The notes: generated by a model from the sequence alone, not told the origin. Shown: positions 1-8,700, counted from the stretch's first letter. The stretch: DNA of 11,929 bases from JBFJVD01 sp041624375 (GCA_041624375.1 JBFJVD010000076.1:1-11929); one strand, 5' to 3'. Program-made: numbers and translations.

Positions 1-2
1 GG

Positions 3-692
3 GTCCAGGAACGGGAGGTTCAGCTCGGGAGCCTGCACGTTGACGCCGGCCAGGCACAGATTTGGGACCCTTCGCCGGGATGGGACCATCTGCGGGATGC
101 CACCTGGCATATCTCAGAGGCCGTGCCCATCCTCGAAAGGCTCCTGAACTTGCATGGTCCGCCGGGGAGCCTGGCGCCACTGCTGCTGCTGGTCGATGGA
201 CAGCATACGCCGGCCGAGGACCTGGGGACGGCGCGCTTGCTGAAGACGGCCGCAGAACCTGCGAGACGTTTGCTGGCCGCGCTGCCGGGGCCCGATGTCC
301 ACGCCTGCAAGGAGGCGGCCAGCCAGCTGGCCGGCCTTGGCGCAGGACTCACGCCCTCTGGTGACGATTTCCTCGTCGGGGTGATGCACGCCCAATGGGC
401 GGCCGCTCCGCCGGAGCTGATCGGCCCGCTGGCGGAAGCCATCACCGCAGCAGCAGCGCCGCGCACCACCCGGCTCTCGGCCGCCTGGCTACATGCCGCC
501 GCGCGCGGAGAGGCTGGCTGGCCATGGCATGCGCTCTTCCAAGTCTTGCCCTCCGGATCGAGATCGGACCTCGAAACCGCCGCGCGCCGTTTGGTTTCGA
601 TCGGGCACACCTCCGGCGCCGACGCACTGACCGGTTTCCTGCTGGGGTGGAAAGCCGTGCACAGCCCCATGCGGGCGAACGCCGATGGTTAG
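3..692 (+). CDS. DUF2877 / AllH-like protein, 5' end missing
   Basis: The reading frame is open from the first complete codon of the window to a TAG at 690-692, giving about 229 residues, so the N-terminus lies upstream. Two glycine-rich blocks identify the family: GLGAGLTPSGDDFLVG (about bases 333-380) and TSGADALTGFLLG near the C-terminus. Both are hallmarks of the DUF2877 family (PF11392). Known members include E. coli YlbF/AllH, a subunit linked to oxamate carbamoyltransferase with FdrA (AllF) and YlbE (AllG) in allantoin nitrogen catabolism. Whether this protein does that job cannot be judged, because the genes upstream are not visible. An internal start at 123 would cut into the conserved domain, so I treat the gene as 5'-partial. 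The next gene follows after 32 bases, consistent with co-transcription. Family assignment is firm; function is inferred. Confidence 0.85.
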   Translation, partial: VQEREVQLGSLHVDAGQAQIWDPSPGWDHLRDATWHISEAVPILERLLNLHGPPGSLAPLLLLVDGQHTPAEDLGTARLLKTAAEPARRLLAALPGPDVHACKEAASQLAGLGAGLTPSGDDFLVGVMHAQWAAAPPELIGPLAEAITAAAAPRTTRLSAAWLHAAARGEAGWPWHALFQVLPSGSRSDLETAARRLVSIGHTSGADALTGFLLGWKAVHSPMRANADG

Positions 693-724
693 CTCGCAGT
701 GCCCAGCTTGACGCGAGGAGCCAG

Positions 725-1072
725 GTGACCGAACACAAGCAATTCCTGTATACGCTTCAACTCACCCGCACGGAGATGCTCCTCGACGGGGGTACGCGGG
801 AGGAGCGGGACGTGGTCGACGCGCACTATCAGCGCTTAAAGCGGCTGGCCGCCGAAGGCGTCGTGCTTCTCGCCGGCCGGACTCAGAACGCGGATGCGAG
901 CACCTTTGGCATTGTCATCCTGGAAGCCGACGACGAGGCAGAGGCTGAGCGGCTCATGCTCGAGGATCCGGCGGTGGTGCACGGCGTGATGCAGGCGAAA
1001 CTTTACCCCTATCGGATTGCAGCCGCCGCGCCGAACCTGGGAACAAGTTCCCCACCCAAGAACCGCCAGTGA
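725..1072 (+). CDS. YCII-related domain protein
   Basis: This 115-residue protein has the small alpha/beta ferredoxin-like fold pattern of the YCII family. It shows a central helix with His34 (DAHYQRLKRL), a following GVVLLAGRT strand and turn, and a late LEDPAVVHG segment with Asp81. The His and the Asp of the DP motif are the putative catalytic pair of YCII proteins. Family members include a dehalogenating enzyme of chlorinated aromatic degradation and many proteins of unknown function, so the substrate here is unknown. The start chosen is the GTG at 725, preceded by AGGAG at 716-720 with a short 4-base gap. The frame stays open further upstream, but that extension overlaps the preceding gene and does not resemble the family. 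It lies 32 bases after the DUF2877 gene and 45 bases before the thioesterase gene. Confidence 0.85.
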   Translation: MTEHKQFLYTLQLTRTEMLLDGGTREERDVVDAHYQRLKRLAAEGVVLLAGRTQNADASTFGIVILEADDEAEAERLMLEDPAVVHGVMQAKLYPYRIAAAAPNLGTSSPPKNRQ

Positions 1073-1117
1073 GCGGAGCCAATTCCATGCGAGCAGCGTG
1101 GATCGGGTGAAGTGAAG

Positions 1118-1567
1118 ATGAGTATCTGGCAGCGGACCCCCGATATTGAGGCCTTGAATCAGCGTCTTGAAAACACCCTGGCCGGGTGGATCGGCATTCA
1201 AATCGTCGAGGCGGGTCCGAACTACTTGAAGGGCATGATGCCGGTCGATCGCCGCACTCGCCAACCCATCGGGTTCTTGCACGGCGGGGCTTCGGTTGTG
1301 CTCGCCGAGACATTGGGAAGCATCGCCGGCTGGTTGGTGCTGGATCCAACGAAGCATCTCTCCCTGGGCCTCGAGATCAACGCCAACCATGTACGTCCAG
1401 CCCATGATGGGATCGTATACGGCGTCGCCCGGCCACTACACCTTGGACGAACAACGCATGTCTGGCAGATCGAGGTCAGCGATCCAGATCATCGACTGAT
1501 CTCGGTCGCTCGGCTCACCCTCGCGATCCGGTCGGTACATGAAGTGCCTGGGCCCGACGAGGAGTAG
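1118..1567 (+). CDS. Hotdog-fold acyl-CoA thioesterase, YdiI/MenI-like
   Basis: The protein is 149 residues from ATG 1118 (a GTG at 1112 would add two residues). It matches, from memory of the family, the E. coli YdiI (MenI) and EntH (YbdB) thioesterases along its whole length. Matching blocks are the WQR...EALN start, MPVDRRTRQP, FLHGGASVVLAE, GLEINANHV and RPLHLG, with a VWQIE strand. The predicted catalytic Glu64 and the HGG of residues 55-57 are intact. YdiI hydrolyses 1,4-dihydroxy-2-naphthoyl-CoA in menaquinone synthesis, but the family is promiscuous and no menaquinone genes are visible nearby. General acyl- or aryl-CoA thioesterase is therefore the safe call. The GLEINANHV block is closer to YdiI than to EntH. 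The upstream GGGTGA at 1105-1110 can serve as a modest ribosome binding site for the ATG. Confidence 0.9.
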   Translation: MSIWQRTPDIEALNQRLENTLAGWIGIQIVEAGPNYLKGMMPVDRRTRQPIGFLHGGASVVLAETLGSIAGWLVLDPTKHLSLGLEINANHVRPAHDGIVYGVARPLHLGRTTHVWQIEVSDPDHRLISVARLTLAIRSVHEVPGPDEE

Positions 1568-1728
1568 CGTGTCGGCACATTCAAGCGGTGACGGCATGCT
1601 GCATAGCGCGAAATCGGATGGCAGCCCGCAAAGTCCAGGGACGGCCACCACGCGGGATCGCTAGCTTCCGGGCCGACCTCCGATCGCCGCTCGACAAGTT
1701 CGGGAGCATCGCCAAAGGGCTGAATGCT

Positions 1729-2085
1729 GTGGGAATTCGCCTGCAAAACATCGTTCTGCCCGCGCACGACCTGGAAGCCTGTGCCCAGTTCTACCGGGAT
1801 GGTTTGGGACTGGAGCAAGCCCACGAGGGTCCAGGGTTCTATTTCTTCCGCCTCGGGACGGCCAATTTGGCGCTGCACGCCAGTGATCCCGAGAGCCCTC
1901 TAACCCCGACCGGCCGGGGGTTCTATCTCGATTTGTTGGTCGACTCCCTCGAAGCCGCCCGCGAGCGCATTGTGCGAATCGGTGTAGGCCCCATTCGAGA
2001 ATGGGAGGACGAAAAGCGCCGCTATCTCCTGGTTGAGGACCCGCAAGGCAACCACATCGAACTCATCGAGATGAAACTGCAGTGA
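1729..2085 (+). CDS. VOC (glyoxalase/bleomycin resistance) family protein
   Basis: This is a single vicinal-oxygen-chelate module of 118 residues. It opens with the IVLPAHDLEACAQFYRDGLGL signature and ends with the typical EDPQGNHIELIE strand, in which Glu111 is a likely metal ligand. The usual His of the first strand (as in NHI) is replaced by Asn7, so metal binding may be altered. The frame is open from a GTG at 1588, but the 47 residues before 1729 look unlike the family. GTG 1729 has an AAAGGG element at about 1714-1719, and gives the usual length. The stop codon overlaps the GTG of the next gene by 4 bases, so the two are probably translationally coupled. Such proteins may be small-molecule dioxygenases, isomerases or drug-binding proteins, and the sequence does not say which. 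Confidence 0.85.
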   Translation: MGIRLQNIVLPAHDLEACAQFYRDGLGLEQAHEGPGFYFFRLGTANLALHASDPESPLTPTGRGFYLDLLVDSLEAARERIVRIGVGPIREWEDEKRRYLLVEDPQGNHIELIEMKLQ

Positions 2086-2612
2086 CCGGAGCCCCCCTCG
2101 GGCTGGCGCCGGGCCGCGTTGATCTGCGCCCCTATGACGAGTCGTGGCCGCAGCTCTTCGAGCAAGAACGCCGGCTCCTTCAGGCTGCGCTCGGCGATCG
2201 AATATTGGCGATTGAGCACGTAGGCAGCACGGCAATCCCTGGGATTATGGCCAAGCCAGTCCTCGATATCGCCACAGCGGTCGAACAGTTTGAGGCTGCG
2301 TTTGAGTGTGTTCCGATTGTGGAGGGGCTCGGCTACGATTACTGGGGTGAATATGGCATAGCCCGCCGGCATTATTTCATCCGCGGCGTGCCTCGAACGC
2401 ATCAAGTGCATATGGTCGAACGTGGGAGTGAAACCTGGCGCGACTTCATCGTGTTCCGTGATCGGCTGCGGCGAGATGCTGAACTCGCAAAGACCTACGC
2501 CGAGTTGAAGATGGCCCTTGCGGCGCGCTACCCTGAAGATCGACAAGCCTACACTGAGGCGAAAGCCGAGTTCATCCGCGAGGTCAACCGCCGTGCACGG
2601 CAAGACAGCTAG
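2082..2612 (+). CDS. GrpB family protein (nucleotidyltransferase-like)
   Basis: The 176-residue product carries the complete GrpB/UPF0157 signature: a LRPYDESWPQLFEQE start, EHVGSTAIPG at residues 45-54, KPVLDI at 58-63, a central RRHYFIRG, and the HQVHMVE strand with the FRDRLR helix after it. The family has a nucleotidyltransferase-like fold in which the GS and DI blocks correspond to nucleotide and metal-binding positions. The physiological reaction of most members is unknown; some occur fused to dephospho-CoA kinase. It starts at GTG 2082 inside the stop of the VOC gene (GTGA overlap), which supports both the start and operon membership. It is intact and of normal length for the family. 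Confidence 0.92.
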   Translation: MTGAPLGLAPGRVDLRPYDESWPQLFEQERRLLQAALGDRILAIEHVGSTAIPGIMAKPVLDIATAVEQFEAAFECVPIVEGLGYDYWGEYGIARRHYFIRGVPRTHQVHMVERGSETWRDFIVFRDRLRRDAELAKTYAELKMALAARYPEDRQAYTEAKAEFIREVNRRARQDS

Positions 2613-2683
2613 CCTGCTGTGCAGGGACCACCGATCCATGGTTCGGCCCGGATGAACCGCGGCAGATAGAGGCAACCACGCGT

Positions 2684-3214
2684 GTGAGGGAACTGCGCAT
2701 TGACCTCATGCAAGGATCGGAGCTTTCATCCGATGCCCGCCGCGCCATGATCGAGCTGTGCTCCGAAGCCTTTGCGGAGGATTACGACCGGCTCTATCGA
2801 GATTTCCGAGACCCGGTCCACGCGATGGGGTATCTTGGCAGGGAACTCATCAGCCACGCCCTGTGGATCACCCGCTGGTTGGAGGTTGGGGAGGTGCTGC
2901 AGCTGCACACAGCCTACGTGGAAGGCGTCGCCACCCGTCCCCACCATCGCCGCCGGGGCTTTGCCTCAGCCATCATGCGTCGCTTGATCGGCGAGGTTCA
3001 AGACTACGATTTGGCGGCCCTCTCCCCGGCAGACGTACCATTCTACGCGCAGCTTGGTTGGCAGCTGTGGCAGGGCCCCCTTTACGCTCGAACCCGGACG
3101 GGGCTATTGGCCACACAGGAGGATGCGGTGATGGTTCATCAGCTACGCCACACGCCGCCCTTGGATCTCATGCAGCCTCTCTCGGTGGAATGGCGGCCGG
3201 GCGAAATCTGGTAG
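2684..3214 (+). CDS. GNAT acetyltransferase, aminoglycoside AAC(2')-I-like
   Basis: The protein is 176 residues with a GNAT fold. The acetyl-CoA pyrophosphate loop is R89-x-x-G92-x-A94, within YVEGVATRPHHRRRGFA. Its overall layout follows mycobacterial AAC(2')-Ic, which is 181 residues. Aligned from memory, Asp33, Glu80, Ser114, Tyr121 and the C-terminal Trp176 fall on the positions I recall as Asp35, Glu82, Ser117, Tyr126 and Trp181 of AAC(2')-Ic. The last six residues RPGEIW correspond to RAGDVW. AAC(2')-Ic acetylates the 2'-amino group of aminoglycosides; the natural substrate here is unknown and resistance is not proven. The start is GTG 2684, with AGAGG about 11 bases upstream; ATG 2708 is an alternative that would remove eight residues. 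It closes the + strand gene run. Confidence 0.85.
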   Translation: MRELRIDLMQGSELSSDARRAMIELCSEAFAEDYDRLYRDFRDPVHAMGYLGRELISHALWITRWLEVGEVLQLHTAYVEGVATRPHHRRRGFASAIMRRLIGEVQDYDLAALSPADVPFYAQLGWQLWQGPLYARTRTGLLATQEDAVMVHQLRHTPPLDLMQPLSVEWRPGEIW

Positions 3215-3268
3215 CGGTTGAAGCGCAGTCCGGCACGGCCGGCTTGATACACGGGGAGGGGAAATACA

Positions 3269-3386
3269 GTGACCCTTGTCCATCATCAACTTCGTCTTCG
3301 GGTCTGCGCTGATCGGCGCGGGCCGCGAGCTCTTCTGGCTATTGGACGCCGGAGCCTGGTTTGTGACTGGCCTTCGGCTGGGCTCA
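3269..3386 (+). pseudogene. Truncated, frameshifted copy of the DUF4203-like membrane protein gene
   Basis: Codons from 3282 to 3386 align without gaps to 9858-9962, the start of the intact gene at 9843. By hand count, 81 of 105 bases and 28 of 35 residues are identical (shared IINFVFG, ALIGAGR, LFWL and TGLRL). Seventeen of the 24 base changes fall in third codon positions, so the copy diverged while still coding. A ribosome binding site (GGGGAGGGG, 3253-3261) and a GTG at 3269 matching the intact ATG remain. However, two bases are missing before 3282, which puts the GTG out of frame; only a TTG at 3276 is in frame. The match ends at the TGA of the opposing hydrolase gene (3384-3386). Everything after the first transmembrane region is gone, so no functional product is expected. 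Confidence 0.8.
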
Positions 3387-5756
3387 GAGCGCCTCGATCG
3401 ACGCCGCCACGGTGCTGATCAACAGATCGTGGTTGTCCTTCGTTTGCCCGGCTTCCGTATGGGCGTCGGGGAGGCAGAACATCGCCGCAATGAGGTCGTA
3501 GTCCGGATCAACCCACAGCATGCAACCGCCGGGCTCTCCCTGAGAGAAGGAACGCTCCGACAGGAGCGGCTCCGCAAAGGCCCTCTGTTTGTTCGCTCCG
3601 CGTAGGATCCAGCCATATCCGCGTGAGCCTTCCAACGAACCTGTACCGGGCAACCGGGCCGGAACCCCGGGAATCCAGTTCGAGGTCATCGCAGAGACCG
3701 AGGCCGGGCTGAAGATTCGCTTGCCGCCATATATGCCCTGGTTGAGGATCATCTGCGCAAAGACAGCCATATCCAGGGCTGTGGAGAGGGCGCCCGTCGA
3801 GCCGATGGGGAAATCACGCCAGGCCGCGCCGTCGCCTCCCAGATCCCCCTCGGCCTGGTCCGATGCGCCAAAGTAGGTATCGTTCATGCCAAGGGGCTCG
3901 AAAATTCTTTCTTGGGCGAAATCTGCCAGGCTCTTGCCCGCAACCCTGGCAATGATCTCGCCGAGCAGATTGTAGTTGCCGGTCGCGGGCGCCATTTCCG
4001 CACCGGCAGACTTATCCAGCGGAGTCTCCAGCACCAAACGGTAGTCCCCGGCGAGGGAGCCGGGGCGCGATCTGTCCGTCGCTGAGGGGATCGAACGCCT
4101 GGTGCGTTTCAGCGCGGTCCGTTCAAGGGTCTCATCCCGGAAGCCCGACGTGTGCGTCAGCAGGTTGTGGATCCGCATCCTGGCCTTGCGTTTCCCCCGT
4201 CCGGCGAGCTCGGGGAGGTAATCGACCACCGGGCGGTTGAGGCCTAGGCGCCCTTCTTCCACCAGAATTAATGCTGCTGCAGCGGTGAGTGGCTCGGTAA
4301 GCGGGCCAAGGGGGAAAAGAGTGCTCAGGGCGAGCGGAGGAGCGTCCTTTCGCGCCTCAGAGCGTCGAAACGCCTCATGCAAGGCGATGATCCCCTGTCT
4401 GGCGACCAGCAGGATCAGCTCGCTACAGATGCCGCTTTCCAGCCAGCGGCCGGCGAGCTCGAGCATTAGCCGGCAACGTTCTGGCGATATGCCGGCCTCT
4501 ACGGGTTTGCCAGTCCGCAAGACAGCCGGCCCCGCCGCTCTTCGGGCGTCTGGTTTCCTTGCGGCTGGCCGTTCGCGCCCCTGTGTGCCATCCACATCCA
4601 CTGCAGCCGTCACCACATTCATGAACAGATCGGCTTCGGTCACGCTGAAGTCAAACTCATCGACCATCGGGGAAACGGAGAAGAAGACGCTGACGATGTC
4701 GCGTTCAGGGTCGATCCAGCACTCCACGCCCCCAGCTCCGCCATGATTGAACGCGCTGCGAGGGAGCAGCGGCTCGCCGTAGATCCGGTCTTTGAAAGGG
4801 TAGTTGACGCTCCACCCAAAGCCCCAGCAAGCCTCCGGGAAGACCTTGTCACCGAATCGGGCGGAGACGCCAGGGATCTGATTGCGCGTCATCGCGGCAA
4901 CGGTGGCCGGGCCGAGGATCCTTTTTCCACCGTAATGCCCGGCGTTCAAAAACATCTGACAGAACGCCGCCAGGTCAATGGCTGTGGCATAGGCCCCGCC
5001 GGAAGGCGAGGGCCGATCCTGCCACTCGGGCGTGTTGTACACGGCGTAGGGCACGTCTGCCGGACGCAGGACGATCCGGTGCCTGATCTCCTCCGGCACA
5101 GAATAGAAAGTGTCCTTCATGCCCAGCGGGTCGAAGATTCTCTCCCGCGCGAACGCTTCCAGCGACTTGCCGCTCACGCGACGAACGATCTCCCCCAGAA
5201 GATAGATCCCGATATCGCTGTATTTCTGGCGCGCTCCCGGTGGGAAGGCCAGCGGGACATCCAGGGAGTAATGCAGGATCCTGTGGACCACTGGATGCTC
5301 ACTCTCCTCCAGCGGCGGGACCGGGGCAGAAGCGGCCTCTTTCTCTCCAACCGCCGCCATTACGGCGTCATCGTCGAGACCGGCAGTGTGCGTCGGCAGA
5401 TGGTGAACCAGGATGCGGTCCTTATGCTCACCGACCAGCTCAGGGATGTACTCGCGAACCGGGCGGGTCAGGCTGAGCAGGCCATCCTCCACGAGGATCA
5501 TTGCCGCTGTGGTTGTGGGCAGTTTGCTGATGGAAGCCAGTGGGAAGAGGGCATCCGGCGGCAACGGGGGCGAATCATCCTCGGGGGTCAAGGATCCAAA
5601 GGCTGCGTGAAGGAAGATCACGCCGTGGCGGGCAGCCAGCAGCACCAGCGCTGGGTGTGCGCCTTCGGCGACCCAGCGCTCCGCGTGCGCCAGAATTCGG
5701 CGAATCTGCGAGGAGTGGACACCCACATCTTCGGGTGCGCCAGGCATGAGCTTCAT
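3384..5756 (-). CDS. Tandem beta-lactamase/esterase-like serine hydrolase with inactive second domain
   Basis: The 790-residue protein holds two beta-lactamase-related (class C/PBP-type, PF00144) domains, about residues 5-385 and 420-788, joined by a charged, Ala- and Arg-rich linker. Domain 1 has Ser75-x-x-Lys78 (FPLASISK), the Tyr179-Ser-Asp triad that replaces the usual YxN, and His338-Gly-Gly. It should be an active serine hydrolase such as an esterase, peptidase or beta-lactamase-like enzyme. Domain 2 has the same framework (GKSL, ERIF.PLGM.DT, YGGKRI, IPGV.AR). Its motifs are replaced, however: Pro485 and Glu488 for Ser and Lys, Pro590-Ala-Thr for Tyr-Ser-Asp, and Gln739-Gly-Glu for His-Gly-Gly. 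No signal peptide is evident, suggesting a cytoplasmic protein. The ATG overlaps the stop of the upstream regulator gene (ATGA, 5753-5756), so the pair is translationally coupled. Substrate is unknown. Confidence 0.92.
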   Translation of the reverse strand: MKLMPGAPEDVGVHSSQIRRILAHAERWVAEGAHPALVLLAARHGVIFLHAAFGSLTPEDDSPPLPPDALFPLASISKLPTTTAAMILVEDGLLSLTRPVREYIPELVGEHKDRILVHHLPTHTAGLDDDAVMAAVGEKEAASAPVPPLEESEHPVVHRILHYSLDVPLAFPPGARQKYSDIGIYLLGEIVRRVSGKSLEAFARERIFDPLGMKDTFYSVPEEIRHRIVLRPADVPYAVYNTPEWQDRPSPSGGAYATAIDLAAFCQMFLNAGHYGGKRILGPATVAAMTRNQIPGVSARFGDKVFPEACWGFGWSVNYPFKDRIYGEPLLPRSAFNHGGAGGVECWIDPERDIVSVFFSVSPMVDEFDFSVTEADLFMNVVTAAVDVDGTQGRERPAARKPDARRAAGPAVLRTGKPVEAGISPERCRLMLELAGRWLESGICSELILLVARQGIIALHEAFRRSEARKDAPPLALSTLFPLGPLTEPLTAAAALILVEEGRLGLNRPVVDYLPELAGRGKRKARMRIHNLLTHTSGFRDETLERTALKRTRRSIPSATDRSRPGSLAGDYRLVLETPLDKSAGAEMAPATGNYNLLGEIIARVAGKSLADFAQERIFEPLGMNDTYFGASDQAEGDLGGDGAAWRDFPIGSTGALSTALDMAVFAQMILNQGIYGGKRIFSPASVSAMTSNWIPGVPARLPGTGSLEGSRGYGWILRGANKQRAFAEPLLSERSFSQGEPGGCMLWVDPDYDLIAAMFCLPDAHTEAGQTKDNHDLLISTVAASIEAL

Positions 5757-8700
5757 CGGTCGACGCTCCGGGTCCCTGCTCCAGCCGCCTTCAGGACTGC
5801 GGCAACGGTCGGGTTGTCAATAAAGGCTCGCTTGTGTCGTGGATCATCGATGGTCTCGACAAGTCCGAGGAGCGTCTCTGCGGCGCGTTGAAATGCAGTC
5901 GCGGCATCCTTCGGCCTGCCAAGCGCATCCAGCGCTCTCGCGCTCGCAGCCTGCAGTCGCCAGAGCGACAGCCGGTGTTCGAGTTCGTCCGCCAGCTGAG
6001 CGCCAGCCTCGGCTGCCTCAAGAGCCTCAGCGGGAGCCTGCAGTTCCAGCAGGGATCGCGCCTCCAGCAGGCGCGCCCAGGTGATCTCCGGCCGACGACC
6101 CATCTCCTCTGCATTCATACTCATCAATCTGGCGAGCCGAACCGCCTCCTCGAAATCGCCCCGACCGCGGGCCGCCTCGCCACAGGCGTAGAGCGATGGC
6201 GGATAGTCGTCCCCCTCCAGATTCGTCAGAAGATCCGCCAGGCCCATTGCGCTCGCGCTTCCGCTCTCAACGATGGCTCGGGCCAGATAGGCCTCCCCCA
6301 TACTTGCCAACCACTGGCGGCCGAGCTTCTTGCCCATCTGGATGACAGATTCTAAGGTCTTGATGGCATCTTCGTACGAACTCACCTCGAGCAGATAGAT
6401 CCCCACACCCGAGTCTCTGAACGCCCTGCCGAAGGGATGTGACTCATCCGCGACTTCCTCCTCCAGAGCACGGCGGGCTTCACCGAAGCGCCCCAGCCGC
6501 AGCAGTGCGATCGACTTGTAGGTAGCGTACTGAACGGGAGGGACGCCGATCCGGCCGGCCACGGAGATCCCCATTTCGGCGCATTCGATCGCCCGGCGAA
6601 AGTTGCCCACCACCAGGTGAGTGCCCATCAGGCCAAACAACAGGTTATTGAGACGGGTGAGGTCCTGCCGCTCTTCGAAGAGCTGCAGCAGCGCTTCCCC
6701 TTCTCGCTCACGGTCCTTGAGCGAACCCGTGTGAAAGAGCGCCAATCGGCTCTCGAGCATAAGGTCTTCGTCTTTGACAGCCTGACTGAGCTTGTCTGCC
6801 TCCTCGGCGTTCGCCCGCGCCATAGGCCTTTTTTCTGGCCAGAAGTCGGAGATCCAGATTGTCGAAACCAGCGCCCGGACCATATTCTTCTTGTCATCGA
6901 GGTCGCGCGCCAGGTCATGTGCCCGCTGATAGGCTTCCAGAGAGGTCGTCGCGTGAGCCGTGTCGCCTGCGTCCAGAGCCACAATGTAATGGGCGCGCGC
7001 CAGACCCAACAGCGCTCTCAGCTCCACCGGACTTTCGCCTCCCTGTTGGGCGAGCGAATAAAGCTCCTGGAACGCCACCACGGCCTCCTGTCCTTTGAAG
7101 AGGTCGAGTAGAGTCTGAGCCCGTTCAGTCTTCACACGGATCGCCGAAGAGGACTCATCGTCTATAAGCCGAAGCGCCCGGTTGAAGTGTTCGAGTGCTT
7201 CGACGTGGGCATGCAGGTGGCGGGCGCGCAATCCGGCCAGAAGCAAGTTCTCAACAGCTCTCTCGATGTCACCCGCTTCGCCGTAGTGCCGGGCCAGATG
7301 AACTGCGATATCCTCTGCCCGACCTTGATAAAGCTCCTCCAGGACCGCCGCGATTTCGCCATGAAGCAGCCTTCTCTCGGCAGTGCTCAGGCTTTCATAG
7401 AGGTAGCGCTGGAAGAGGTGATGCGCGAAACGGTAGAGCGACAGAAGCTGGCGCCCGCCCGGCCGCTCCCCCTGCTCACGGACCAGGCGATGCCGCCGTT
7501 CGAGTTCCTGAGAGAGATCTCGCAAGACCTTGCGTTCCTGCTCACGCTTTACCCGGGCGACCACCTGAGCGGTGAAATCCTCGCCCTCGACGCTCGCCAC
7601 CGCGAGGAGATCCCGCAGGTCTTCCTCGAGGCGGGCGATTCGCTCCTCCACCGCCGCCTCGACGCGCGCCGGGAGTAGGTTCCAATTCAGGGTCCTTGCA
7701 GCGATCCATTTGCCCGTCTGATCTCTCACCAGGTCGCCCCGCTCCTGCATAGCTCGGAGTAGCTCGACGGTGAACAGTGGATGACCTTGGGTGCGCTCAA
7801 AGAGCGCCTGGCGGAAGGCCTGATCGAGCTCATTCGGCTCAGTGTCGATAAAGGCGTCAACGAAGCCGCGGTTGCGCTGCTCCTGCAGCTCCGCCAGGTC
7901 GATCTCAATGTCGCCAAACTTAAGCTGAAGCTCCGCAATGACCTTTTCCAGCGGATGCCGCTCCCCAGCGATGCCGAGCGCCAGCTCCTCCCGGCGGTAG
8001 GTCCCAAGGACGAGAATACGTGCGCTGTCGATCCTTCTTCCAAGATGAAAGAGCAGGCTTATGGAGGCCTGGTCCGCCCATTGAAGATCGTCGAGCAGGA
8101 TCAGCAACGGCTGCCGGACAGAGAGCGTGCGCAAGACAGTCGTGTACTGCTCGAAGAGTTGTCCACGCTCCACGTTGCCCGCCCGCGCTTCCGCCTCTTC
8201 CAGGTGTTGTTCCAGGCGCCTTACAAGGTCTGGTGAAACGCCGCGGCGCCGCGACCGCTCGGCAAGACCATGGCCATTGATGAACACATTCAAGAGGTCC
8301 GACCCGTGATCAAGGCTCGCTGAAAGAGCCTGGGGAAGATGCTCCCACAAACGCCTGGCTTGCTCGCTGGTGATGCTCCCGGCTGCCCAGCGGCCTTCGA
8401 CGTCCCCTGTAAGCATTGTCAGGACGTCCCGAAATGGGAGGTACGGGTCCCCATAGCCCGTGTACGCATTGCCGTTCCCGACACCCACCAGCAGGTCTGT
8501 AGTCTCAAGTTGGGCCCGGCGAGCGAACTCGTGCGCCAGCGCCGTCTTTCCCCGACCCGCTTCTCCGGCAATGAAGACGACCTGGCCATGTCCCTGCATC
8601 GCCCGCCGCAAACCTTCCAGCAATCGCTCCAATTCGGGTTCACGGCCAACAAACATTGGCTCGGGAGAGACCTGCGAAGCGGCCTCAAGAAAAGCGGGCG

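Noticed and set aside
1588..1728. N-terminal extension of the VOC protein from GTG 1588
   Set aside because: The 47 extra residues are unlike the family, and GTG 1729 has a better placed ribosome binding site and gives the usual domain length.
3230..3242. Small GC hairpin (CCGGC-ACG-GCCGG) after the acetyltransferase gene, as a terminator
   Set aside because: The stem is only five pairs with a three-base loop and is not followed by a T run, so it does not make a credible intrinsic terminator.
3276..3605. A 109-residue open frame starting at the TTG of the truncated membrane gene
   Set aside because: Only its first 37 residues resemble the paralogue. The rest is the antisense of the hydrolase 3' end, and the TTG sits far from the ribosome binding site, so a functional protein is unlikely.
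4743..5891. A 382-residue open frame on the + strand opposite the tandem hydrolase
   Set aside because: The - strand frame has clear paired domains and catalytic motifs, whereas this frame has none and is an antisense by-product of codon bias.
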